Shown: positions 7,766 through 16,297 of the stretch, one piece after another
Layout: each line of letters opens with the position of its first letter
Numbering within the stretch: position 1 is the first letter of the stretch
The notes under the pieces: model-generated
The model's input: only the letters and a program-made list of their open reading frames with translations
What the model was told of the DNA's origin: nothing
The model's database searches: none
Assembly: GCA_044432725.1 (NCBI GenBank)
Contig: JAWXUL010000012.1
Location: 9,791-73,790, forward strand
Direction: 5' to 3'
Length of the DNA: 64,000 nucleotides
DNA from: JAWXUK01 sp044432725
GTDB taxonomy: Bacteria; Bacillota; Clostridia; Oscillospirales; Oscillospiraceae
Translations under genes and position numbers: made by a program

Positions 7766-9237
7766 ATTTGCTGTTTTTTCAGAAATTTCCTCTGCAAAAG
7801 ACTTTCCATGAAAGACAAAACCTTTTTTTGTAACTTTACATGGAAAAGTTCTTTCCTCTCTAATTTACTGGGCAAAGGGATCTCTATGGGGTCTGATAAT
7901 CGACTGCGGATTGCTGAATCTAAAAAACCAATGCGATTGGTTGCCGCAATGACGAAAATTTTCTGATTTCCAGAGGTCATACCATCAATTTCTACTAAAA
8001 ATTGATTTACCATATCCAAATTAAAGCTGTCAGAGGTAGTGCCTGCTGAATTTCTATCTGCAAAAATAGTGTCCGCTTCATCAATAAATAGAATGGTAGG
8101 TTGGTTTGCTCTTGCTTGGTCAAAAATTCTTTTCACTTTGCCACTCGTTTGCCCTACAAACTCCCCTTTTAAGTCTGACAACGTAGGTGACATAAAAAAG
8201 CAATCTCTTTCTGTGGCAAGTGCTTTTGCCAAATGTGTTTTTCCTGTTCCAGGGGGTCCAGTAAAAATAAGTCCTTTTTTATAGTTTTTGCTACCGTCAT
8301 CTTTCAAAAATTCATCTACTTCTCTAATGATTCTTCCCTTGGTACCCTCGTTTAAAATCACATCTTGAAAGCTGATTTTTTCATTTAAAATCTTTTCAAC
8401 AGCTGTTTCAAAATCAGCTTTGCTGATGACTTGATTAAGGGATTTGCTCATCACAGAGTTATAAATCCGCAAGCACCCACGTAAGTTTTTATTAGAAGAA
8501 GCAAGTGCTTTAGAAATATTATCTAGTTCTGTCATTAAATTTTCTTGGACTGATTGTTGTGTGTTTTCTCTTAAATGCTTTCTAAAAAAAGCTGCTTTCA
8601 CCTCTTTATCTGAAGGATTGCCGATGAAAATATTGTTACTTTCCTCTAAATTAAAGTGGAACCGTTCCAGTAATTTGGTATCAGAAATATTCAGAATAAC
8701 AATGGCTTTTTTTTCTTTTATCAAAGCCTTAATTGTTTTAATCAACGCTAGGCTTTGATCTTGGTTAGAGGCATAAAGTCCAGCAGTCCACTCGAAATTA
8801 TCAAAATAAACCACCGTCTTACCCGATTTTTCTTTGATTTTATCTGCCATCAGTAGAACATTATTCTCAAACTCGGTGTTATTTTCTCTATTACTTGCTT
8901 CCACACTTTTTGCTTCATCCGATTTTTTATGATCGTTTTCTAAAGTAATGTCATCCAAATCGTCAGGTTCTTGCTCCACAGAGAAGAAATCTTCCGTACA
9001 ATCTGTATCAGGATTTTGAAAACAGAGCAATTTTTGATCATTGATTTGAATAAAATACTCCACTTCTTCCATTCTATCAGATAAAAAGAAGTGTTTCAAA
9101 CTTGTACTTGCTTCCAAAGTGCCAAGAAGAACGTCATAATAAAAACAATCCCTGTTTCCTGTGCCATGTAAAAAAGCTAAATTATATCCTTGCTGTATTA
9201 TTTTTTTAAGAGGAGAGAGCAATCTATGATGTTCCAT
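7735..9237 (-). CDS. AAA+ ATPase, first (D1) module with degenerate N-terminal AAA-like domain
   Basis: The 500-residue frame has a complete AAA core: Walker A GPPGTGKT (327-334), Walker B TILFIDEAD (381-389), sensor 1 FVIAATN (428-434) and an Arg finger in RSRLSD. The last 28 residues in frame (after LQKK, 472) are low-complexity and unlike AAA lids, whereas the -1 frame continues the lid and leads into the next AAA module. Residues 1-250 look like a worn AAA/P-loop domain (HGTGNRD at 24-30, VVYFDNFEW at 142-150). It is separated by 3 bases from the coiled-coil gene upstream. The short product may be a real alternative form. Confidence 0.88.
   Translation of the reverse strand: MEHHRLLSPLKKIIQQGYNLAFLHGTGNRDCFYYDVLLGTLEASTSLKHFFLSDRMEEVEYFIQINDQKLLCFQNPDTDCTEDFFSVEQEPDDLDDITLENDHKKSDEAKSVEASNRENNTEFENNVLLMADKIKEKSGKTVVYFDNFEWTAGLYASNQDQSLALIKTIKALIKEKKAIVILNISDTKLLERFHFNLEESNNIFIGNPSDKEVKAAFFRKHLRENTQQSVQENLMTELDNISKALASSNKNLRGCLRIYNSVMSKSLNQVISKADFETAVEKILNEKISFQDVILNEGTKGRIIREVDEFLKDDGSKNYKKGLIFTGPPGTGKTHLAKALATERDCFFMSPTLSDLKGEFVGQTSGKVKRIFDQARANQPTILFIDEADTIFADRNSAGTTSDSFNLDMVNQFLVEIDGMTSGNQKIFVIAATNRIGFLDSAIRSRLSDPIEIPLPSKLERKELFHVKLQKKVLSFMESLLQRKFLKKQQICQEEIFRTL
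7822..7829 (-). other. Candidate programmed -1 frameshift site (A AAA AAG) joining the two AAA+ modules
   Basis: In the frame of the upstream AAA gene the codons are CAA AAA AAG, which contains the canonical -1 slippery heptamer A AAA AAG used by E. coli dnaX. A -1 slip enters the frame that continues the AAA lid and the second AAA domain, giving a product of 472 + 391 = 863 residues. An AGAGGAAAG stretch lies about 20 bases upstream and could act as a stimulatory Shine-Dalgarno. A short CTTTC-ATG-GAAAG hairpin lies downstream. The alternatives are a simple mutation or a sequencing indel in the seven-A run. Confidence 0.55.
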
Positions 9238-9240
9238 ACC

Positions 9241-9990
9241 CTATCCCTCCCCTTCAGGCAGAATTTTCACCAATTCCTCTATGGCTTCAATCGCTTTTTT
9301 GTATTTTTCATCTCCTGTATTAACTTGTTTAATTTCTTTTTGAATCTTCTTTAATTCCTTTTTATCCTTTGAAAAAATTTCCTTATTATCTTCGAGAACT
9401 CTTCTTTTTTGCTCTATCTCCATTTTTTGTGCCTCTAATGCTTCTTTGGAATAGGAAATTTGTAATTGTTCGAATTCTGCTTTTATTTTTTCCACTTCTT
9501 TGGCAAGCTCTTTCTGTTCACTTCCCTTTTGTTCTAAGAGATCTCGATCCTTTTTAATATCTTCCAAATTTTTGTCAAATGCCTCTATACTTTTTTCCAT
9601 TTTTTCAAGAAATTTACTAGAACTTTCGGCACTTGCTCTAATTGCTCTGGAAACAGCTTCTCTTTTCCCATCAAAAGCCCGATCCACTGTGTGGAATGCT
9701 TCCATTATTTCATAATCTTTTCTTTTTTCATCGGCATAATGGTCAAGAAAAGCAAAAACAAGATTTTGGGAAAGAGGGTAAAGTTTCATAATATTTTCTG
9801 TGAAATACTTTTTTTCTTCTGGTCCATACAGCCGAGTGTAATGGTCAATTACAGCAGAGCTTTGATTTTCTTTGAAAAAATAAGCGGTTTTTAACAATTT
9901 TTCAGGCTTGTCCAGAATTTCCTTTGCTCCATTTGCGAATCCAAGCCATGCCATGAATTCGCCGATCATTGGCTCGTCATTTATAATCAT
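9241..9990 (-). CDS. Unknown protein with C-terminal coiled coil (chaperone-like operon)
   Basis: A 249-residue protein with no family I recognise. Residues 1-105 appear globular and helical (MIGEFMAWLGFANGAKEI); about 110-220 is a highly charged Lys/Glu-rich heptad region, almost certainly a long coiled coil; the end is a short helix. There is no signal peptide or membrane helix. The start overlaps the preceding gene's stop by one base, and the AAA gene follows after 3 bases, so it is translationally tied to the ATPase. It may be an adaptor or scaffold for the AAA ring. Confidence 0.85.
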   Translation of the reverse strand: MIINDEPMIGEFMAWLGFANGAKEILDKPEKLLKTAYFFKENQSSAVIDHYTRLYGPEEKKYFTENIMKLYPLSQNLVFAFLDHYADEKRKDYEIMEAFHTVDRAFDGKREAVSRAIRASAESSSKFLEKMEKSIEAFDKNLEDIKKDRDLLEQKGSEQKELAKEVEKIKAEFEQLQISYSKEALEAQKMEIEQKRRVLEDNKEIFSKDKKELKKIQKEIKQVNTGDEKYKKAIEAIEELVKILPEGEG

Positions 9991-11462
9991 TACATTCTCT
10001 TCCTTTCTTCGGTTACACTATTTTGCGATTGTTGTCTATTTCCGTATAAAATACTGCGATTATTTTTCTTCACATCTGTCATGGGAATACCTTTTTCTAA
10101 AAATGCTTCCTGCAATTTGGTCCATCTTGGTCTACATGTTCCACTAGCACTCTCTGTATGGTCCACTTCTAGCTGTACCTTTCCGTCGTCACGAACATAA
10201 ACTTTATCAAAATTGATTGTTTCATCCCCTATGGTGCACACCAGTGAAAAACCATTGGCTGGATTACCATCAATTACAGTTGCGTTGGCTTTATAATTAA
10301 AAGTTCTCATCACGTCCCGTATATCTATTGTAACGCTAGCTGCTTTAATCATATTTTCCTGCTTTAAGTTGGCATAATCTGTTGCTCGTTCTAAAATTGA
10401 ACGAAGTGCGTCGCTTTTTTCACGAGAAACAGAGAAAGACTCCTCTTGAAATGCTTTTTTTCCTTCTTGCAAAGTTTGCTGAATTTCTGCCACATATTCA
10501 CCACTGGCATACTCTGTGAGGAAGTTACAAAGGATGATTTTCTTTGCATTTTCTTTGTTTTTAAGGTAGTCCAACGGTTCATAGAAACTATCCTGTGTCA
10601 GCAAAGCTTCCACCTCTGACAACATTAGTCCTGTTTCGTCACGCTCTTTTTCAAAAGCCATTACTTTTTCCAATAATGTATTTTGGAATTTTGAAATTTC
10701 CCCTTGTAACTGGTCAAACTGAGAAACTAATTCTTGCTCTGACAGAGAAGTCACCCTATTTTTCATGTCCAGCACCTGTGCGTATTCATTTTTCATGAAT
10801 TTATTACCATGTTCTGGGGAAATACCATCAATGGTGGATAACAAATATGCAGAAGCTTCTGCGGCTTTTTGCCGTAATTCTACAATTTGTCTTGCTTTTT
10901 CATTGAGCTTTTCCACTTCTCTTTGATATTTTTGGACTTGTTTGTAGGAATTTATGGATTGTTCTGCTTGTAAAACACCTGCTGTTTTCATTTTGTTTGC
11001 TTCGCTTGCTAATTGATTTCTGTTACTCGCGATTGATTTTAATTCGTTTAGTAACTGATTTGCTTGCTTGTATTCAGAGTCACAATAGTCATTTTTTCCA
11101 CGGATGGACTGGTGAATTTTAGCTGTAGTTTGATCAATTTCTGTCAAACGTAGTTCTATTTTTTCACTCTCTGCCTTGATTTTAGAAAGGGAAAAGTCCT
11201 GATTTTGAACACTGCTTACCACCTTTTTGTGCAATGCCGAAAGCTGAGTCACTTCTTCTGCTAATTCACTCTCTGCTTCAGCGGAAAAGGCAAGTTCGCA
11301 TTGATTTAAAAATTTCATATTTTCCTTGTGTTTTTCTAAGGCGGTGGCAAGTTCTCTTTCCACAATATTTAAGGTGTTTTTAAAACTATTCTCAGATGTT
11401 TTTCGAGTTTCTGCCCCTCTGGACAACAGTCCACTAACTTCGCAAGATTTTCTTCCGCTCAT
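9990..11462 (-). CDS. Unknown long coiled-coil protein with C-terminal alpha/beta domain
   Basis: A 490-residue protein, unrecognised. It starts MSGRKSCEVSGLLSRG, a short segment with a lone Cys, then runs as predicted coiled coil through about residue 370. It ends in a compact domain (about 385-480) with beta-rich segments such as NATVIDGNPANGFSLVC and CRPRWTKLQEAFLEKG. There is no signal peptide. It overlaps the radical SAM gene by 4 bases (ATGA) and the next coiled-coil gene by 1, so production is coupled. Its position directly after the radical SAM gene makes it a candidate substrate or partner, but nothing in the sequence proves this. Confidence 0.85.
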   Translation of the reverse strand: MSGRKSCEVSGLLSRGAETRKTSENSFKNTLNIVERELATALEKHKENMKFLNQCELAFSAEAESELAEEVTQLSALHKKVVSSVQNQDFSLSKIKAESEKIELRLTEIDQTTAKIHQSIRGKNDYCDSEYKQANQLLNELKSIASNRNQLASEANKMKTAGVLQAEQSINSYKQVQKYQREVEKLNEKARQIVELRQKAAEASAYLLSTIDGISPEHGNKFMKNEYAQVLDMKNRVTSLSEQELVSQFDQLQGEISKFQNTLLEKVMAFEKERDETGLMLSEVEALLTQDSFYEPLDYLKNKENAKKIILCNFLTEYASGEYVAEIQQTLQEGKKAFQEESFSVSREKSDALRSILERATDYANLKQENMIKAASVTIDIRDVMRTFNYKANATVIDGNPANGFSLVCTIGDETINFDKVYVRDDGKVQLEVDHTESASGTCRPRWTKLQEAFLEKGIPMTDVKKNNRSILYGNRQQSQNSVTEERKRM

Positions 11463-12061
11463 GTTGTTTCCTCTTTTCTAATTTGATTTAATAATTCTTG
11501 ATAAAAATTTTTCGGTGGTATGCCCACCAAAAAGGAATCTTGGTTTTCCAAGACCTGAAATTCTATTGTTCTACCACGATTTGTTCGGATTTGTTCCAGA
11601 AATCCTTCGTATTTTCCTGTGAATGAGTATATATTCTGGTTAGCAGAACCACGAAACAACTGGTTTTCGTCAAGGTCTTCTTTATATTCTCCGTCAACGA
11701 ATAAATCTATCTGTTTAAAAAATGACTCGCCATATTTTGGTAGCAATTCCCCTAAGGTATAGCCAGAAAATAACATAATATCTAATTTCGTTTCTAATTT
11801 AATTCTTGACACCAGCGTTTTTAATGCGTCCCACTGGAGAAAAGGTTCCCCGCCACTGATTGTCACACCTGTCAGGTCTTTCTTTTGGGTTAAGTGATGA
11901 AATAATGTTTCTATGGATAAAGGATAGCCACCCTCTATCAGTTGAGCCTCCACATTGATACAACCAAGACACCGCTTTTCACAACCTTGAAACCACACGG
12001 CAGAACGTAATCCAGGACCTAAGGCAGTGGTGCTTTCTACATAATGATGAATTTTGGGCAT
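11459..12061 (-). CDS. Small radical SAM protein, 4Fe-4S NrdG/PflA-like activase family
   Basis: 200 residues, the size of NrdG-type activating enzymes. The cluster motif is CEKRCLGC (CX3CX2C, near 27-34), and the SAM-binding GGEP sits in GVTISGGEPFLQWDAL. The fold continues with DIMLFSGYTLGEL and DLFVDGEYKEDL, as in the activase family. No SPASM or other auxiliary cluster domain is visible. These enzymes normally abstract hydrogen from a partner protein, often a glycyl radical enzyme, but no glycyl radical enzyme or anaerobic ribonucleotide reductase is nearby. In this operon the target is probably another operon protein. It follows the preceding stop without a gap. Confidence 0.9.
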   Translation of the reverse strand: MPKIHHYVESTTALGPGLRSAVWFQGCEKRCLGCINVEAQLIEGGYPLSIETLFHHLTQKKDLTGVTISGGEPFLQWDALKTLVSRIKLETKLDIMLFSGYTLGELLPKYGESFFKQIDLFVDGEYKEDLDENQLFRGSANQNIYSFTGKYEGFLEQIRTNRGRTIEFQVLENQDSFLVGIPPKNFYQELLNQIRKEETT

Positions 12062-13528
12062 CTAGGATTTTCCTTTCACAAAGGCTTTAAAGCTAACACT
12101 TTTTTCATCTTTCATCACCGCAGGAACATAAACATCACTATATTTCAAAAATGTAGAATTACTGGGTTTTTCTAAATCTTGAACTAATTTTTTGTCAAAA
12201 TTCTGGTCACTTTCAGGAATGGATAGGACATCAAATTCAATATGGTCATTTGTTTGGTAGAAATGATTTAGTGTTTTAATCATTTCAACCTCTGCTTTGT
12301 TCATTGGTTCTTTGGAATTGCCCTTGTGCCGTCGCATAGTATTGTAAATTTCTTGTGCCAAAACGTCCCCTTTGCCCATATGCCGAATAAACAAAATTTG
12401 ATTATCCACTTTATCAATAGGGAGGTATTTTTCCAAAATTTCTTTTGTAGAGTCACAAGCCAAAATGCGAGTTGCCACTTCTAAATAAGGGGATACCAAG
12501 CCCCCCACACCGCCATAGGTGTCCTCCATTTTTGAGGCATAGGCCGCAGAGTCTTTTTTTACGGTTTCCAACTTAGCTTCTTTGCTTTCTAACACACTAT
12601 TCAAGGAAGTAATTTTGGTTTCTCTCTCATCTATGGTATCCTTGGCAGAAGCTAATTTACTTTCCGTGAGAGTCAGTGTTCTTTCCGTATTCTTTAAATT
12701 TTCTTGCACTTCCGTATTCTTTTTCTCTAAACTAGCAATTTCTTCTTGTTTCTGTTGAAGTTGATGGTCACGGAGGGCAATTTTTTCTACTTGAGCATCG
12801 TTATTGTTTCTTGCTTCTTCTTTGGTAGTCGCCAGTTCTCTCTCTTTCCCACGAAGTTCCACTGATAGTTCATGGGAATTTTTTTCTGCCTCTGCAAGTT
12901 GTTGCTCTTTCTCTACCAGTCTTACCTCATGTTTTCTGGAAGTTTCTTTTGCTACCTCCAGCCTAGATTCCAAATTCCCAATGGTGGTATCTTTTTCTCT
13001 TGCTGTTTCCGTGGCTGTGGCATGAATCCCACTTGCTTGTTTTTTGATGGTTTCATTTTCTGTCCTCAGTGCTGTGATTTCCAGCTCCTTCTGATATAGC
13101 TCTGCGATTTTTTCCTGTAATTGTTTTTCTTTGTCCAGTAATTGCTTGTCTTTCTCTTCTAATTGCTTGTCTTTGTCCTGTAACTTGACTTCTAATTTCT
13201 GACAATCCTGCTGAGATGTTTCCAATTCTTGTAACTTGTCTAAGATTTCTTTTTTTACAGTATTGGATTGTGTGGTAATGTTATCTAGTTGTTGCACTAT
13301 TGCTTTATCGGTATTTTCTTTGTTTTTTTTATCTAATTGTTCTAGATGTGCACGAAGGTCACCTTGGTGGGCATCACCAGACTTGCGACTGTCATATCCA
13401 CTCACTAGCCAGCTCATGTGGTCTTTTATTTCATTCACATAGCTTTCAAATTCTTTTATCGTCATATCATCCATTTTCTTTTTGATTGGATTCAAGTCAC
13501 TAAAGGAAAATTTCTTATCATCATTCAT
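12062..13528 (-). CDS. Long coiled-coil protein with C-terminal globular domain (GrpE-like position)
   Basis: A 488-residue protein. Residues 1-60 contain a short conserved-looking segment (FSFSDLNPIKKKMDDMTIKE). About 80-335 is an extended coiled coil built of Lys/Glu/Gln-rich heptads, with near repeats such as KDKQLEEKDKQLLDKEKQL. Residues 340-488 form a globular domain (GGVGGLVSPYLEVATRIL, FIRHMGKGDVLAQEIY). It lies 21 bases downstream of the Hsp70-like gene, where a nucleotide exchange factor would be expected, but I cannot match it to GrpE itself. It may be a tether between the Hsp70-like ATPase and the AAA machine. Confidence 0.85.
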   Translation of the reverse strand: MNDDKKFSFSDLNPIKKKMDDMTIKEFESYVNEIKDHMSWLVSGYDSRKSGDAHQGDLRAHLEQLDKKNKENTDKAIVQQLDNITTQSNTVKKEILDKLQELETSQQDCQKLEVKLQDKDKQLEEKDKQLLDKEKQLQEKIAELYQKELEITALRTENETIKKQASGIHATATETAREKDTTIGNLESRLEVAKETSRKHEVRLVEKEQQLAEAEKNSHELSVELRGKERELATTKEEARNNNDAQVEKIALRDHQLQQKQEEIASLEKKNTEVQENLKNTERTLTLTESKLASAKDTIDERETKITSLNSVLESKEAKLETVKKDSAAYASKMEDTYGGVGGLVSPYLEVATRILACDSTKEILEKYLPIDKVDNQILFIRHMGKGDVLAQEIYNTMRRHKGNSKEPMNKAEVEMIKTLNHFYQTNDHIEFDVLSIPESDQNFDKKLVQDLEKPSNSTFLKYSDVYVPAVMKDEKSVSFKAFVKGKS

Positions 13529-13549
13529 AATCTCACTCCTTTCCGTCGT

Positions 13550-16297
13550 TTATTTACTTACTTTTTTCAGCTTAGTCATGTCCACTGGCAGACTGCTATC
13601 AGGGGTCACTTTTTCATCAGAAAGATAATACTCTACTGTTTCTTCATCATGTACTCTCAGATAAAGATAGCTGGTTGTTTTTTTGTTAGAGGGGATTTTC
13701 ACAGGGTGCATAGGGTCATTTTTCGTTTTTACCAAGTCAGAAGAGCAGTAAAGCTCTGTGCCATTTCCACGCACTGCACTGAAAAATTCCCAGCCAGTAT
13801 TCTGGTGATTTGGCTTGATTTTTGCTTCAAAAGCCCCAGTTCCAGGGTGTTTGAAATGAATATTATAGGCAAAAGGTGATTTGTTTCCGCTGGAATTGGG
13901 AATTTGTAATGATGCAAGCTGACCAAATGCTACTGCTGTCTTGGGCGTAATCGCCACTACATCCTTCACAGTGTCATCTTTACTTTCATCCACCATGGTC
14001 ACTTCGTTATTGGGAAAAACCTCTTTCATAGCTTCTTCTACCAGCTGACTGCGAGAGGCATTCCCTGCTCTGAAAATTTTCACCTTGTCCATGGAAAAAT
14101 CCGCATTTGCGGCTGCCATTTTTTCTTGGTTTCCTGTTTTATTAAAACAATCCCCCATACATCTTTCAAATTTTTTCACAGATGCCAGGATAACCTCTCG
14201 CAACTTACCTTGAAGAAAGGCATACTCCACTGGCAAAGAGACCCCAATTTCACCTTCTGACTCTACTGGCTCGTTTTCTTCATTTCTCAAGTCAAGACGA
14301 AGTGTGGTGGCAGCTTCTTGGTCTACATCAATTTGTCCTTTGAACAATTTTCTGGAAACCGCTTCGTTAATTAGTCGCATATTGGTTTTGGCTACCATAG
14401 AGTTGCACAGCAACGCCTCTGGAAAACCATTAGGTTGCAGTTCTCGGGCTGGCTTGACGAAAGGAATCCGCAACTCTGCCATGGTATCACGTACAACTTC
14501 ATTCTCGCTGTAAATCCAGTAAGAAATCAAGGAAATCAAGTTCTCCGCACCGATATTTGGGTCACCATCTTTGTCAGTAAACCCAAATTCAGGAAGTGCG
14601 TCCTCATCTAAATTATACATACCATAGGCGAAATCTAAGGTACCACCACCAAAATCATAGACAGCAAAAAGCGCAGGTTTATTTTCTTCTGCTGGCAAAT
14701 ACTCTGTACCACAAATCGCCCCTATATAGGCTTCTGGCTCGGATTTTTCCATGCGAACTTGGAAAATAGGCTCGTTTTCTTGAGTGATACCCTCTCGGAG
14801 AGGCAAGGGCAAAGAGCGACGTAAGCCATATTCCAAGGAAACTCTCATTTTCTCACGGACTTCTAGGTTAAATTTTACAGGGTAGGTGACTAAAAACTTA
14901 CTAAAAATCTTTTTGTGGCGAGGGTTATTAATGGCTCGTCCCAATAAATAAGCATAAAATGCAACTGCGTCCAGAGATTCTTTGTCTTGTTTATCAGGAG
15001 AATCCACTAATTTTACTTCCACGCAGTCCCCTTTTACAATAGGGGAAAGAGCAATCTTTTTTCCGTCTTTCAACTGATAGGGCAACATTTTTATCTGGGT
15101 TAAAATGGCTTGCAGTACTTCTCTTTCTGGTTCTACAAGTTCATGATTCACACCGTACCCCACATTATATTCTACATTTTTCACAGCATAACGATGTTCT
15201 GTGTAAGAACCTTGGCGAAAATGTGGGAAGTTTTTGTTTTCTGCTGTCCATTGTCGGTACAAAGCGTCCCAATCACAAATCATCAAGCTGGTGGGGTTTT
15301 CGTAAAGGTTGTCATCATTTTCGTCTGTCCCCTCAATTTGAGATAAGGAAAGCAGTTGCACACGGTCTTCTTCCTCTCTGTGAACTGCCACACAGGTAGA
15401 AGAGGTACCAAAATCAATAGATACAAAGTTGTCCTTGTCCCAACGTGGGCAAGGGTCAGCTTTTTCGGGGTAATAATCCGTGTTATGCACTGTGACCTCA
15501 AAAGGAAAGGTAAGAACGGTGGAGCGTGTTTCACGGCTGAGATATTCTTCGTTCACCATAGAGCAAGTCAACTCTAAAGCACCTTCAAATTTTTCAAAAT
15601 CACTGTTATCCTCAAATGCCTCTCCCAACTGATTTGTGTCAACATAACCATGGAACAGATAAGTCCCTTCCTTTGCAGCTTCACGGTTTTGTTTCCCTTC
15701 CAGAATAGAGATTTTTTCCAAAAAGATTTTTTTTGGCAAAGGGTGATTTCCTTTTTTTACAAAACAAATCCCCACTTCATATTTTACTTCCCTTTGTTCT
15801 AACAAGGGGAAAGGGATATGCTCCAGTTCAAAAGAAAATTTACGCAAGCCATGGTATGCCCAAATTCCTGTATCCTCTTCTTCCAAAGCTTTTCCAATAA
15901 TGGCATCAAAGCCAAAAAATTCTTTTTCTGTAATATCAGTCAGGGTCAATTCTGGCAATTTACCCAAATCTTCTTTGGAATCTATGCTAATTGTAGAGGG
16001 AATAGGGTTACTGCTTTCTATGGCTTTGAAAATTCCTTCTACTTCTGTGGCTCTACTGGGAGCAAAATCTTCTTTTTTTCCAGCATCCCAAGCCAACCAC
16101 TCCCCAAAGGTTAATTTGTAAGGTGTTTCACAGTCATTTTCTTCAATATAAACAGTCATATCTGCATTCTCGGGGCAATTAGGGAAGTGTTCTGTATCTA
16201 TTTGATGTAAAAATCCTGCTGTATCCTTGAAATTGATATAAACTCTTTTTTCATTGTCTTTGCATGCTAGCTCTACTCTGGTGATCTTTCCGCTCAT
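13550..16297 (-). CDS. Hsp70/actin-fold ATPase with ~290-residue N-terminal extension
   Basis: 915 residues. The nucleotide-binding fold begins late: phosphate 1 is VSIDFGTSST (about 292-301), an Hsp70-like VTYPVKFNLEVREKM lies near 469, phosphate 2 is YDFGGGTLDFAYG (about 547-559), and the adenosine motif is FRAGNASRSQ (about 741-750). All three ATP motifs are intact. Residues 1-290 are a beta-rich extension found in no standard DnaK, and the C-terminal 110 residues do not look like the DnaK substrate-binding domain. It is likely a specialised ATP switch rather than a general chaperone. It overlaps the upstream gene by 4 bases (ATGA). Confidence 0.9.
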   Translation of the reverse strand: MSGKITRVELACKDNEKRVYINFKDTAGFLHQIDTEHFPNCPENADMTVYIEENDCETPYKLTFGEWLAWDAGKKEDFAPSRATEVEGIFKAIESSNPIPSTISIDSKEDLGKLPELTLTDITEKEFFGFDAIIGKALEEEDTGIWAYHGLRKFSFELEHIPFPLLEQREVKYEVGICFVKKGNHPLPKKIFLEKISILEGKQNREAAKEGTYLFHGYVDTNQLGEAFEDNSDFEKFEGALELTCSMVNEEYLSRETRSTVLTFPFEVTVHNTDYYPEKADPCPRWDKDNFVSIDFGTSSTCVAVHREEEDRVQLLSLSQIEGTDENDDNLYENPTSLMICDWDALYRQWTAENKNFPHFRQGSYTEHRYAVKNVEYNVGYGVNHELVEPEREVLQAILTQIKMLPYQLKDGKKIALSPIVKGDCVEVKLVDSPDKQDKESLDAVAFYAYLLGRAINNPRHKKIFSKFLVTYPVKFNLEVREKMRVSLEYGLRRSLPLPLREGITQENEPIFQVRMEKSEPEAYIGAICGTEYLPAEENKPALFAVYDFGGGTLDFAYGMYNLDEDALPEFGFTDKDGDPNIGAENLISLISYWIYSENEVVRDTMAELRIPFVKPARELQPNGFPEALLCNSMVAKTNMRLINEAVSRKLFKGQIDVDQEAATTLRLDLRNEENEPVESEGEIGVSLPVEYAFLQGKLREVILASVKKFERCMGDCFNKTGNQEKMAAANADFSMDKVKIFRAGNASRSQLVEEAMKEVFPNNEVTMVDESKDDTVKDVVAITPKTAVAFGQLASLQIPNSSGNKSPFAYNIHFKHPGTGAFEAKIKPNHQNTGWEFFSAVRGNGTELYCSSDLVKTKNDPMHPVKIPSNKKTTSYLYLRVHDEETVEYYLSDEKVTPDSSLPVDMTKLKKVSK

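Noticed and set aside
11459..12061. Radical SAM gene as nrdG
   Set aside because: No nrdD is adjacent and the gene is embedded by overlaps in an unrelated operon. The fold is similar but the role is probably different.
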